Position numbers and translations under genes: made by a program. From contig CAMPJJ010000058.1 of assembly GCA_946886855.1 (NCBI GenBank), forward strand, positions 1 through 36,392: DNA of 36,392 nucleotides, written 5' to 3'. This stretch comes from an uncultured Roseateles sp. GTDB taxonomy: Bacteria > Pseudomonadota > Gammaproteobacteria > Burkholderiales > Burkholderiaceae. This document shows, in pieces, positions 1-7,029 of this stretch; the stretch's first letter is position 1, and each line of letters starts with the position of its first letter. Under the pieces are notes generated by a model. It was given only the letters and a program-made list of their open reading frames with translations. It had not been told where the DNA came from and did no database searches.

Positions 1-561
1 CTGGAGCAGCTCGCGCGCTTCGACACGGACCCCCACGGCGCGGAAGGCCTGCTGCTGACGCTGGGGCGTTCCGGCGTGGCGGTGGCGAGCATCTCGGATG
101 TCGAAGCGCAGTGGCAGCAGGCGCGGCTGCGCTTGCTGGAAGCCCTGGCGCTGACGGCGCTGGAGTTGCGCTGGACGGCGGGCGGCGCGCCGGCGCTGAT
201 CGGCGCCGCGGTGCGCGCGGGCCGCTCGGCGCAGCGCCTGTCCTTGAGGAACGCGTCCGGAGCGGTCGTCGGCGAGCTGGTGCTGGAGCGGGCCGAAGGC
301 GCCGTCTGGTCACGCGCGGACCGCAGCCGGGCCGAACGGCTGGCCGGCTGGCTGCAGCGGCTGATCGCCCAGTTGCCGGCCGCGGAGACCGGCGCCGGAA
401 CCTCCGACGCGATCGATCCGGGCGCGCAGGCGCGGGCGCTGGTGACCGTGCTCGAGCGGCTCTCGAGCGGCGCGGGCAGGGACGCTGATGCGGCCGTGCC
501 CGGCGACGACCTGTCCGAAGCGCTCGAACTCGCGCGGCGGCTGGCGGCGCGGCTCGCCTGA
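1..561 (+). CDS. C-terminal part of an unidentified protein, possibly ending in a GAF-like fold
   Basis: The reading frame is open from the first base and ends with TGA at 559-561, so the gene starts upstream of the window; an internal ATG at 76 is probably not the start. About 186 residues are visible, rich in Ala, Leu, Arg and Glu. A stretch around residues 80-125 (RLSLRNASGAVVGELVLER, then SRADRSRAERLAGWLQRLIA) resembles the last strands and helix of a GAF-type sensor domain, where a strand-turn-strand precedes a helix beginning near an S-x-x-D-R motif. That resemblance is weak and is inference. The C-terminus is an acidic/alanine-rich tail. The gene converges on the minus-strand flgH-like gene, with only the octamer repeat between them. 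I do not recognise the family and assign no function. Confidence 0.6.
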   Translation: MEQLARFDTDPHGAEGLLLTLGRSGVAVASISDVEAQWQQARLRLLEALALTALELRWTAGGAPALIGAAVRAGRSAQRLSLRNASGAVVGELVLERAEGAVWSRADRSRAERLAGWLQRLIAQLPAAETGAGTSDAIDPGAQARALVTVLERLSSGAGRDADAAVPGDDLSEALELARRLAARLA

Positions 562-584
562 GTTGCCCGATCAAGCGAGCACGC

Positions 585-672
585 GATCACACGATCACCC
601 GATCACCCGATCACGCGATCACGCGATCACCAGATCACCAGATCACCAGATCACCAGATCACCAGATCGCCA
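585..672. repeat. Octamer tandem repeat, 11 units of GATCACNN
   Basis: Eleven consecutive 8-base units begin at 585: one GATCACAC, two GATCACCC, two GATCACGC, five GATCACCA and a final GATCGCCA. Every unit carries GATC, so a GATC site recurs every 8 bases for 88 bases. Identical neighbouring units are grouped, as expected from slippage or unequal exchange. The tract lies between two convergent genes and its right end contains the TGA stop (659-661, minus strand) and last two sense codons of the flgH-like gene. The unit size is not a multiple of three, but copies added left of 659 lie outside the coding sequence. Confidence 0.95.
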
Positions 673-1366
673 GGCTCGACGTCAGCACCCGCTGCAGCCA
701 GCTGCGCCGGGCTGCGTCCGAGACCTCGCCCTTGCCGGCGATTTCCATTCGCGCGTTGACGACGTCGGCCGACTGGACCTGGTTGCCGCTGCGGATGTCC
801 TGCGGATTGACCACGCCCGAGAAGCGCAGCGTCTGCAGGCCGCCGTTCATCGCGATGCTGCGCTCGCCGGCCACGACGAGGTGGCCGTTGGGCAGCACGT
901 TGATGACCGAGACCGCCATCTGCCCGCTGAGGCTGCCGCTGGCCTCGGTGTCGCCGCTGCCCTTGTAGGCATCGCTGCCGGACGCGGTGGCGTCGGCCTT
1001 GAGCAGCCGGTCGACGATGCCGACGTTGCTGGAGCCGCCCGGTCCCTTGACCGCGAGCTTGTTGTCGCGGCTGGTGTCGGTCTTGCTCTTCTGCGTGGCG
1101 CTGAGCGACTCGCTGATGGCGACCTTGAGCGAATCACCGACCTGGCGCGCGCGGCGCTCGGTGGTGAAGAGCGAGGCCGCGGCCATCCCGGGTTGGTAGA
1201 TGGCGCCGTTGTTGACGCGCTCGACGTAGGCGCCGTCGGGCGCGGGCATCACCTGCACCGGACCCTGCACCAGGGTGTCGGGCGAGGCGCAGGCCCCCAG
1301 GAGCGCGGCACCGGACAGGAGCAGCGGCAGGCCGGCGCGTCGCGCGGCCGTGGAAACGTTGACCAT
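659..1366 (-). CDS. FlgH-like outer-membrane lipoprotein (flagellar L-ring family)
   Basis: The 235-residue product has a lipoprotein signal peptide with lipobox LGAC, Cys26 being the lipidated residue. The mature part shows FlgH-family hallmarks: NGAIYQ, then an RRARQVGDSLKVAI strand, a Gly/Ser/Ala-rich middle, then NVLPNGHLVVAGE and LRFSGVVNPQDI, ending in WLQRVL. FlgH forms the L ring around the flagellar rod in the outer membrane, and the length matches canonical FlgH (about 230). The start is ATG at 1366, with GAGGGA just upstream on the coding strand; an upstream in-frame extension has no such site. No other flagellar gene is visible. It is instead last in a trio with a lipoprotein and a small hypothetical gene, so it may be a second, divergent FlgH copy rather than the main L ring. 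Family assignment is fairly firm; the role is inferred. Confidence 0.8.
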   Translation of the reverse strand: MVNVSTAARRAGLPLLLSGAALLGACASPDTLVQGPVQVMPAPDGAYVERVNNGAIYQPGMAAASLFTTERRARQVGDSLKVAISESLSATQKSKTDTSRDNKLAVKGPGGSSNVGIVDRLLKADATASGSDAYKGSGDTEASGSLSGQMAVSVINVLPNGHLVVAGERSIAMNGGLQTLRFSGVVNPQDIRSGNQVQSADVVNARMEIAGKGEVSDAARRSWLQRVLTSSLAIW

Positions 1367-1410
1367 GAGTCCCTCGTCGATGTGATGGTTGTGCTGCGCC
1401 GGTCCGGGCT

Positions 1411-2058
1411 TCACCCCTCGAAGCCCGTGAGCAGCGCCCGCACCACCGGCGCGAGCTTGTTGCGCGTGCTGGCCCACTTGCCCAGGCCCAGCGTCGCCTC
1501 GTCGCTGCGGTAGCTGCTCGCGGCCATCAGGCGTCCGCCGGCGTCGTGCAGGCTCAGCGTCGCCTGCGCGAGGTAGGGCCGGATCTGGTCCGACAGCGGC
1601 GGCTTGTCCCACTGCTGCAGGCCCTGGTAATGCACCCAGGCCGGGCAGGCCTCGTCGCCGGGACGCACGCCGGCTTCGAAGACGCGGGCCTGGACCTCGT
1701 GCTCACGCAGTTCGGCGATCAGCGCCGGCACGAACTCGGGCAGCGCGAGCGCGCGGTTGTATTCGATGCAGACGCGCTCCGGCAGCGCCGCCTCGTGGAA
1801 CACGGTCTGCGTGGCGCGGGCCGGCCCCTGGCCGATCGCGACCGTCGCCATGCCGGCCGTGGCCTTGGCCAGTTCGATGCTGGGCATCGGGCTGAGCAGC
1901 GAGCAGCCGGCCAGCGGGAGCAGGGCGCCCGTGCCGCAGGCGAGCCTCGCGGCGAACGCGCGGGTCCGCGCGGGGGCAAGGGCACGGACGAGGGCACGGG
2001 CACGGGCACCGGCACGGGCAAGGGCGAGGGCAAGGGCACGGACGACGGCGGCGCGCAT
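1411..2058 (-). CDS. Putative lipoprotein with a repeat-expanded signal region
   Basis: The 215-residue product has a strong lipobox (PLAGC, Cys52), so it is probably an outer-membrane or periplasm-facing lipoprotein. The signal region is odd: about 35 residues made of Arg/Ala/Leu dipeptides encoded by a hexamer tandem repeat, followed by a short hydrophobic stretch. The mature part has no family I can name with confidence. It contains VCIEYN, PALIAELREHEVQARVFEAG, a Cys in DEACPAWVHYQG, and a C-terminal region (YLAQATLSLHDAGGRLMAAS then LGLGKWASTRNKLAPVVRAL) resembling small lipoproteins that adopt a two-layer fold. The start is ATG at 2058, two bases after the stop of the preceding gene, which implies translational coupling; no clear Shine-Dalgarno sequence is seen. 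The gene ends 44 bases before the flgH-like start. Confidence 0.7.
   Translation of the reverse strand: MRAAVVRALALALARAGARARALVRALAPARTRAFAARLACGTGALLPLAGCSLLSPMPSIELAKATAGMATVAIGQGPARATQTVFHEAALPERVCIEYNRALALPEFVPALIAELREHEVQARVFEAGVRPGDEACPAWVHYQGLQQWDKPPLSDQIRPYLAQATLSLHDAGGRLMAASSYRSDEATLGLGKWASTRNKLAPVVRALLTGFEG
1974..2045. repeat. Hexamer tandem repeat (GGGCAC/GGGCAA type) inside a lipoprotein gene
   Basis: Twelve consecutive hexamers run from 1974: mostly GGGCAC or GGGCAA, with GGACGA, CGGCAC and GGGCGA variants. The 18-base block GGGCAAGGGCACGGACGA occurs at both ends (1974-1991 and 2028-2045), suggesting duplication of a larger unit. On the minus strand each unit encodes two residues, so copy-number changes keep frame and only lengthen or shorten the positively charged N-terminus of the lipoprotein. 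Confidence 0.9.
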
Positions 2059-2060
2059 GG

Positions 2061-2474
2061 TCAGAGGATCTCGTCGATCAAGGCCTTGCCGGCGACGGCG
2101 CCGGCGGCCAGGTAGCCGCCGACGGTGCTGCCGAGATCGCCGGCCTCCTTCATCACCGTGCTGGTGCCACTGGCGACGGCGTCCGTCACGTCGCCGACCA
2201 GCTGCTTGACCTCGGACAGGCCGGTTGAGAGCGCGTGGCCCAGGTCCTTGGCGCCGTCTTCCAGCGCCTGCAGGCCTTCCTCGCTCCAGTGCACGACCGT
2301 GCTGACGGCGTTCTCGCCGCCCTGGTAGGCGGCTTGCGCCAGGCCGATCGCGCCGGCGGCGACGGTGCCGTACTCCCGGGCGTTGATCTCGAAGCTGCCG
2401 CTGGGGCGGTTGACGAGTTGACGGGAGGCGACCAGCGGAGCGCCGGTGCCGTTCGTGGTGGTGACGGTGGTCAT
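2061..2474 (-). CDS. Small hypothetical protein, first gene of the FlgH-like trio
   Basis: The 137-residue product starts at ATG 2474, which is preceded by AAGGAGGGG, the best ribosome-binding site in this part of the window. There is no signal peptide. The N-terminus is Thr-rich and polar (MTTVTTTNGTG), then SGSFEINAREYG. From residue 35 on there are mostly amphipathic Ala/Gly-rich helices: VAAGAIGLAQAAY, then WSEEGLQALEDGAKDLGHAL and a Gly/Ala C-terminus. Low-complexity helices of this kind can associate with membranes or other proteins, but no family is recognised. Its tight coupling to the lipoprotein and FlgH-like genes downstream suggests a shared function at the cell envelope; this is inference. 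Confidence 0.75.
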   Translation of the reverse strand: MTTVTTTNGTGAPLVASRQLVNRPSGSFEINAREYGTVAAGAIGLAQAAYQGGENAVSTVVHWSEEGLQALEDGAKDLGHALSTGLSEVKQLVGDVTDAVASGTSTVMKEAGDLGSTVGGYLAAGAVAGKALIDEIL

Positions 2475-2783
2475 GACCCCTCCTTGGGTGCTTGCGGGTG
2501 GTGGCGACGGAACCCATTCTTCCGGGGGGCGGCACGGCGGATGCCCCCATGACCGGCGGCGCGCGGCGGCTCTACAAACTTTCTATATTTCCTGCCGCAC
2601 ATCCGCCGACCGCGTTGTTCGTCGACTGTGAACAAGCGTTGCCCGCTCAGGCGGACAACGTGTCGGGCGCCGCGATGCGCCCGTTCGTGTCGGGTGCTTG
2701 TCGCGTGTGTGGCCGCCGTGTCGAGGGCGTGCCAGACCCGGCACACGCCGACCGTGCCATGACCCTGGGATATGCTGTCCGCC
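2475..2783. promoter_or_regulatory. 309-base divergent intergenic region with a -10-like box before nudB
   Basis: This spacer separates the minus-strand trio from plus-strand nudB and must hold promoters for both. TATGCT at 2771-2776 stands 7 bases before the nudB ATG at 2784, without a convincing -35 box or Shine-Dalgarno site. The only AT-rich patch is at about 2574-2592 (CTACAAACTTTCTATATTTC). It could serve the minus-strand genes, but no promoter with correct spacing could be defined. No convincing small ORF or terminator is seen in the rest. Confidence 0.4.
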
Positions 2784-3335
2784 ATGAGCGATGTGCCCCT
2801 TGCCCCTGCCGCCACCCCGCTCCCGGCCGCCGCCCAGGCTGCCTCCGCCGAACTGGCTGCGCGCGCCTACAAGATCCCCGAATCCGTGCTGGTCGTGATC
2901 CACACCGAGGCGCTGGAGGTGCTGATGCTGGAACGCGCCGACCGGCCCGGCTTCTGGCAGTGCGTGACCGGCTCCAAGGACACGCCGGAAGAAGCCCTGG
3001 CCGACACCGCGCGGCGCGAGGTGTTCGAGGAAACCGGCATCCGCGCGCAAGACCTGGCCCCGGACGCGCTGGACGACTGGGGGCTGGTCAACGTCTACGA
3101 CATCTATCCGGTCTGGCGCCACCGCTACGCGCCGGGCGTGACGCGCAACACCGAGCACGTCTTCGGCCTGACGGTGCCGGCGGGCACCGCGGTGACGCTG
3201 GCGCCGCGCGAGCACCTCGCGTTCCGCTGGCTGCCGTGGCGCGAGGCGGCGGACCTGTGCTTCTCGCCGTCCAATGCGGAAGCGATCCTGCAACTGCCCG
3301 CCCAGCGGGCGCGCCACGAAAGGACCGCACCATGA
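2784..3335 (+). CDS. nudB: Dihydroneopterin triphosphate diphosphatase (Nudix)
   Basis: NudB removes pyrophosphate from dihydroneopterin triphosphate, an early step of folate synthesis in the cytoplasm. The product (183 residues from this start) carries YKIPESVLVVIHT, typical of the NudB N-terminal strand, then FWQCVTGSKD and a Nudix box with the catalytic core RREVFEETGI. The box has one extra residue between the leading Gly and the REVxEExG core, as I recall for betaproteobacterial NudB. About 30 Ala/Pro-rich residues precede the domain. An in-frame ATG at 2772 would add four residues; 2784 is preferred because TATGCT at 2771 would then be a -10 box. The stop overlaps the start of the next gene by ATGA, implying an operon with the EEP and clsB genes. 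Confidence 0.88.
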   Translation: MSDVPLAPAATPLPAAAQAASAELAARAYKIPESVLVVIHTEALEVLMLERADRPGFWQCVTGSKDTPEEALADTARREVFEETGIRAQDLAPDALDDWGLVNVYDIYPVWRHRYAPGVTRNTEHVFGLTVPAGTAVTLAPREHLAFRWLPWREAADLCFSPSNAEAILQLPAQRARHERTAP

Positions 3336-4159
3336 TCCGCCGAACGCCGCGCCACGCGGCCCTGGCCAACTCGGCGACCACGGACACCTCGCCAGCCGAC
3401 AGCGTCGGGCGCCTGCGCGTGGCGACCTACAACATCCACAAGGGCGTGCGCGGCATGGGGCCGGGCAAGCGCCTGGAGATCCACAACCTCGGCATGGGCG
3501 TGCAGGCGCTGGACGCGGACCTGGTGTTCCTGCAGGAGGTCCGGCTGTTCCACCACCGCGAGGCGCGCCAGTTCGAGCGCAGCTGGTTCGGCTGGCCGGA
3601 GCAGGGACAGGCGGAGTTCCTCGCGCCGGAGGGCTACCAGGTGGCCTATCGCACCAACGCGGTCACGCGCCACGGCGAGCACGGCAACGCCTTGCTGTCG
3701 CGGTATCCGCTGGGCGACATCGGCCACCATGACGTGTCGGACCACCGCTTCGAGCAGCGCGGCCTGCTGCACGTGCCGGTGCGCTGGCAAGGCACCGAGG
3801 TGCATGCGGTCGTCGCGCACCTGGGGCTGATCCACGGCAGCCGCGTGCGCCAGATCCAGAAGCTCGCCGCCTTCATCGAGGACCATGTGCCGCACGGCGC
3901 GCCGCTGGTGGTGGCGGGCGACTTCAACGACTGGGGCGAGCGCCTGGAAGAGCCCATGCGCGCCACCGGTCTGAGCCGGGCGATGCTGCCCGGCGCCAAG
4001 CGCTCGCTGCCGACCTTCCCGTCGCGGGTGCCGGTGTTCTCGCTGGACCGGATCTACACGCGCGGCCTGCGCTGCGTCGACATGAAGGTGCCGCGCGGCC
4101 CGGCGTGGGCCCGCATGTCCGACCACCTGCCGCTGCTCGCCGAGCTCGTGCTGACTTGA
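3332..4159 (+). CDS. Endonuclease/exonuclease/phosphatase (EEP) family hydrolase, YbhP-like
   Basis: The 275-residue product is a cytoplasmic metal-dependent phosphoesterase of the EEP fold. Landmarks in order are LRVATYNIHKG near residue 30, the catalytic Glu in LVFLQEVR, HLGLIHGSRVRQ, the Asp/Asn pair in VAGDFNDWGERL, and the C-terminal SDHLPLLAEL His. The substrate is unknown. In Escherichia coli the homologous ybhP lies beside clsB (ybhO), and the same pair is kept here, so a link to phospholipid turnover is plausible. The start ATG overlaps the nudB stop (3332-3335) and GAAAGGA lies just upstream. Its own stop overlaps the clsB start codon. Confidence 0.87.
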   Translation: MIRRTPRHAALANSATTDTSPADSVGRLRVATYNIHKGVRGMGPGKRLEIHNLGMGVQALDADLVFLQEVRLFHHREARQFERSWFGWPEQGQAEFLAPEGYQVAYRTNAVTRHGEHGNALLSRYPLGDIGHHDVSDHRFEQRGLLHVPVRWQGTEVHAVVAHLGLIHGSRVRQIQKLAAFIEDHVPHGAPLVVAGDFNDWGERLEEPMRATGLSRAMLPGAKRSLPTFPSRVPVFSLDRIYTRGLRCVDMKVPRGPAWARMSDHLPLLAELVLT

Positions 4160-5430
4160 AGCGGACCCAGGAGCCCCTCTTCCCGTGGACCCTGGGGTCC
4201 CAGCCCAGCTTCACCGGCGGCAACGCGGTGCGGCTGCTGTGCGGCGGCGATGCGCTGTTCCCGGCGCAGATCGAGGCGATCGATCGCGCCGAGCACGAGG
4301 TCTGGCTCGCGACCTACATCTTCCACGACGACGAGGCCGGCGCCGCCACCGTCGAGGCCTTGAAGCGCGCGGCGCAGCGCGGCGTGCGGGTGAGGGTGGT
4401 CGTCGACGGTTTCGGCTCCAAGGGCAGCCTGGCGTGGCTGCGGGCGCAGCTCGAGGGCGCGCCGGTCGCGCTGGCGGTGTTCCGTCCGATCGACCGCTGG
4501 TGGAACTGGCTGCATCCCGGTCAACTGCGGCGCTTGCATCAGAAGCTGTGCGTGGTCGACGGCCGGGTGGGTTTCGTCGGCGGCATCAACGTGATCGACG
4601 ATCGCGTGGACCTGCACCACGGGCGCACCGAGATGCCGCGCCTGGACTTCGCCGTCAGCGTCGGCGGGCCGATGGTGCGGGCCATCGAGCAGGCGGCGCG
4701 CGCGGTATGGACGCGGGCGTGGCTGGGGCACGATTTCGGCGACGAGATGCGGGCGATGATCCGCAGCGCGTCGCCGGCGCGGCGCGCGAAGCGCCTGATG
4801 CGGCGCATCCGGATGCCGCGCGCGGAGCACCGCCGGCGCGATCCCAGCCGCCTGCCGCCGGTGCGCGCGGCCTTCGTGCTGCGGGACAACCTGCGCCAGC
4901 GCCGCACCATCGAGCGCGCCTACGTCGACGCGATCCGCGGCGCGACCGCCCGCGTGGACCTGATCACGCCCTACTTCTACCCGGGGCAGCGCTTCCGCCG
5001 CGCCTTGAAGGACGCCGCCCGGCGCGGGGTCCAGGTGCGGCTGCTGCTGCAGGGCAAGGTCGACTACAAGATCGCCGCGCTGGCCGCGCATGCGCTCTAC
5101 GACGAGCTGCTGGGCCACGGCGTCCAGATCTACGAGTACACGCCGGCGTTCCTGCACGCCAAGATCTGCGTCGTCGACAGCGACTGGGCCACCATCGGCA
5201 GCTCCAACATCGATCCGCTGTCGCTGCTGCTCAACCTCGAAGCCAACGTCGTCGTGCGCGATGCCGCCTTCGCGGGCGATGTCGCGCGGGAGTTCGATGC
5301 GGCGGTGGCGAAGTCCCACCGCGTCGAACCGACGGCCGGGCGCGGGCTGCGGGGCTTCCTCGGCCGCGCGCTGGTCGCCTGGGTGGCCTACGTCTATCTG
5401 CGGGTGGCGGGCGCGACCGGGCGCTACTGA
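4156..5430 (+). CDS. clsB: Cardiolipin synthase ClsB
   Basis: ClsB is a membrane-associated phospholipase-D-superfamily enzyme that makes cardiolipin from phosphatidylglycerol. The 424-residue product has two HKD motifs: H128/K130/D135 in LHQKLCVVD followed by GFVGGIN, and H334/K336/D341 in LHAKICVVD followed by TIGSSNID. Two copies are needed for one active site. A short hydrophobic C-terminal segment (LVAWVAYVYLRVAG) may touch the membrane. The start is taken as TTG at 4156, overlapping the EEP stop as TTGA; it aligns with the E. coli ClsB N-terminus, whereas the ATG at 4105 would lie well inside the EEP gene. The third E. coli partner, ybhN, is absent here. Confidence 0.88.
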   Translation: MKRTQEPLFPWTLGSQPSFTGGNAVRLLCGGDALFPAQIEAIDRAEHEVWLATYIFHDDEAGAATVEALKRAAQRGVRVRVVVDGFGSKGSLAWLRAQLEGAPVALAVFRPIDRWWNWLHPGQLRRLHQKLCVVDGRVGFVGGINVIDDRVDLHHGRTEMPRLDFAVSVGGPMVRAIEQAARAVWTRAWLGHDFGDEMRAMIRSASPARRAKRLMRRIRMPRAEHRRRDPSRLPPVRAAFVLRDNLRQRRTIERAYVDAIRGATARVDLITPYFYPGQRFRRALKDAARRGVQVRLLLQGKVDYKIAALAAHALYDELLGHGVQIYEYTPAFLHAKICVVDSDWATIGSSNIDPLSLLLNLEANVVVRDAAFAGDVAREFDAAVAKSHRVEPTAGRGLRGFLGRALVAWVAYVYLRVAGATGRY

Positions 5431-5465
5431 CACGCTCCACGAGCGCCTGACTGCCAAGTCCGCTG

Positions 5466-5563
5466 GCCCTCACCCCCGTCCTCTCCCGCAAGCGGGAGAG
5501 GGAGTCCGACCGGCCTCCTTCTTACCCCCTCTCCCGCTTGCGGGAGAGAGCAGGGGTGAGGGC
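5466..5563. repeat. Nested palindromic element (REP-like), probable bidirectional terminator
   Basis: An 11-base perfect outer inverted repeat (GCCCTCACCCC at 5466-5476 with GGGGTGAGGGC at 5553-5563) encloses two hairpins with the same 9-base stem: CTCTCCCGC-AA-GCGGGAGAG (5481-5500) and CTCTCCCGC-TT-GCGGGAGAG (5529-5548). Elements of this wording are scattered through many betaproteobacterial and xanthomonad genomes. It sits between convergent clsB and the esterase gene, the right place to stop transcription from both sides. Confidence 0.85.
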
Positions 5564-5606
5564 TAGCAGCCTCCCGCACGAACCGAGGGCGCCATCGACT
5601 GCGGGG

Positions 5607-6980
5607 TTACTTGGTGTAGGTACCGGGGCCTGGCGGCATCGACGAGCGCACGTTCGTCGGGAAGGGGTCTTGCTGCGTGCTATTGCCCGAGCTGGTCCTG
5701 GCGTTGAACTGCTTGTCGACGAATCGCAGCATCGGTTCGACGCGTGCGGCCCAACTGCCTTCGTCGTGTCCGGCACCCTCGGCCTCGAGGTAGCCGATGT
5801 CGGCGGCTGCCCAGCCTCGCGCAGACAGCACCGATCGAAGCTTTCGGAGTTGTCTGATCGAGTCCGGACCTTCGTTCGTGCCCATGTCCAGCCACAGCTT
5901 GGGGCGCGGCTGCGACATCGGCAGCGGCGTCTTCTGCGTGTCGCGGATCGGGAACTCGTCGTCCCACCACAGCGACGGGGAGACCACCAGCGCCGAGCCG
6001 AACACGTCGCCGTGGTGCACCGCCAGCCACAGGCTCATGATGCCGCCCAGCGAGGAGCCGCCCACCGCCGTGTGCGCGGCGTCGGGCAGCGTGCGGTAGC
6101 GCGCGTCGATCGACGGCTTGAGCTGCTCGATCAGGTAGCGCGCATAGGCCGGCGCGAGGCCTCCACGCGTCTGCCCTTCGAAGGTCCGCGCCGTCGCGGT
6201 GTACTCGTCGATGCGGCGCGAGGTGTTGTGGACCGCCACGATGATCAGCGGCTGGATCTGGCCGTCGACGACCAGGCGCTGCGCGGTCTCGTCGACCTGC
6301 CACTCGGCGCCCGCCGCGGCGGCGTCGAAGACGTTCTGGCCGTCGTGCAGGTAGAGCACCGGATAACGTCGCTCGGTGTCGCGCTCATAGTTGGGCGGCA
6401 GCCAGACCTGCACCGGACGCTGCGCGACGAAGTTGCCGGGCAGCGGCGCCAGCCGCTCGATCGTGCCGGCGCGGCTCAACGAGATCGGCGCCCCCGGCGC
6501 GTTGAACGCGCGCGAGACGCGCACCTCGTCGGAGACCAGTTCCAGCGACCGGTTGGAGCCGGTCTCCCAGTCACCTTCGGGATCGTTCTTGCCGGGATGC
6601 TCGACGTGGAACTTGTAGGGCACGTTGCCGCCGGCCGGGATGCGCTCGAAGACGGCGGTGGCGCTGTACCAGCCCTCGCGTCCCAGACCCGCGGCCGGCG
6701 CGACCAGCGAGCGCCCCCAGTTCAGCGGCGCCGCGCCGCCGCGCACGCCGACGATGTCCTTGGCGGGATCGAAGCGGCCGGCGGCGATCTCCTCGCGCAT
6801 GTCGATGTCGAAGACGACCTGGGTCGCGGCGAAGGCGTGCGGCGCGACGAGCATCGCCGCGATCAGCAGCAGCAGGCCCGCAACGAAGCGCACCAGCTGG
6901 GGCGAGGCGCGTTCCGGCGTGGACAGGGTGGAAACGCGAACGGCGCGCGGAAGGCGCGCCGTCGAGGCGGTGTGTGGCAT
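5607..6980 (-). CDS. Secreted alpha/beta-hydrolase (esterase-D/Fes type) with N-terminal CBM20-like domain
   Basis: The 457-residue product has an N-terminal signal segment (LLLLIAAMLVAPHAFA) with cleavage likely after AFA near residue 43. Residues about 45-145 form a beta-sandwich-like domain (TQVVFDIDMREEIAAGRFDP, WYSATAVFERIP, VPYKFHVEH) like the starch-binding-type modules often fused to such esterases. The catalytic domain follows: RYPVLYLHDGQN, the nucleophile elbow GSSLGG, and a late His in EGAGHDEGSWAARV. It probably hydrolyses an ester in the periplasm or outside the cell; the substrate is unknown. The start ATG at 6980 gives a clean signal peptide, though no strong Shine-Dalgarno site is seen. 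It follows hutH by 49 bases on the same strand and may be co-transcribed, but has no known role in histidine breakdown. Confidence 0.82.
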   Translation of the reverse strand: MPHTASTARLPRAVRVSTLSTPERASPQLVRFVAGLLLLIAAMLVAPHAFAATQVVFDIDMREEIAAGRFDPAKDIVGVRGGAAPLNWGRSLVAPAAGLGREGWYSATAVFERIPAGGNVPYKFHVEHPGKNDPEGDWETGSNRSLELVSDEVRVSRAFNAPGAPISLSRAGTIERLAPLPGNFVAQRPVQVWLPPNYERDTERRYPVLYLHDGQNVFDAAAAGAEWQVDETAQRLVVDGQIQPLIIVAVHNTSRRIDEYTATARTFEGQTRGGLAPAYARYLIEQLKPSIDARYRTLPDAAHTAVGGSSLGGIMSLWLAVHHGDVFGSALVVSPSLWWDDEFPIRDTQKTPLPMSQPRPKLWLDMGTNEGPDSIRQLRKLRSVLSARGWAAADIGYLEAEGAGHDEGSWAARVEPMLRFVDKQFNARTSSGNSTQQDPFPTNVRSSMPPGPGTYTK

Positions 6981-6999
6981 GCGGGACTCGTGGGGAGGT

Positions 7000-7016
7000 G
7001 GCGGGCGATGCCCGCC
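7000..7016 (-). terminator. Hairpin between hutH and the esterase gene
   Basis: GGCGGGC-GAT-GCCCGCC forms a perfect 7-base stem with a 3-base loop in the 49-base spacer after hutH. There is no U-run, so it could be a weak terminator, an attenuator or an mRNA 3'-end stabiliser. The core GATGCCCGCCGA recurs in the hutU-hutH spacer at 8632-8643. Confidence 0.4.
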
Positions 7017-7029
7017 GATGCCCCGGATA

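Noticed and set aside
585..672. CRISPR-like array
   Set aside because: The units are 8 bases with no spacers; it is a simple tandem repeat.
488..1513. A plus-strand frame that reads through the octamer repeat and opposite the FlgH-like gene
   Set aside because: The repeat only seems to encode a periodic peptide because eight-base units cycle through the frames; the minus-strand gene has a lipobox and a ribosome-binding site.
2574..2592. Sigma-28-like promoter (GAAAGTTT on the minus strand) for the FlgH-like trio
   Set aside because: No GCCGATAA-type -10 element occurs at the required distance.
4105..4158. ATG at 4105 as the clsB start
   Set aside because: It would put 54 bases of clsB inside the EEP gene and add residues not seen in ClsB; TTG at 4156 gives the usual N-terminus and a coupled start.
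5460..5565. Short frames containing PHPRPLPQAGEG-type peptides around the nested palindrome
   Set aside because: These are familiar false translations of the palindromic repeat.
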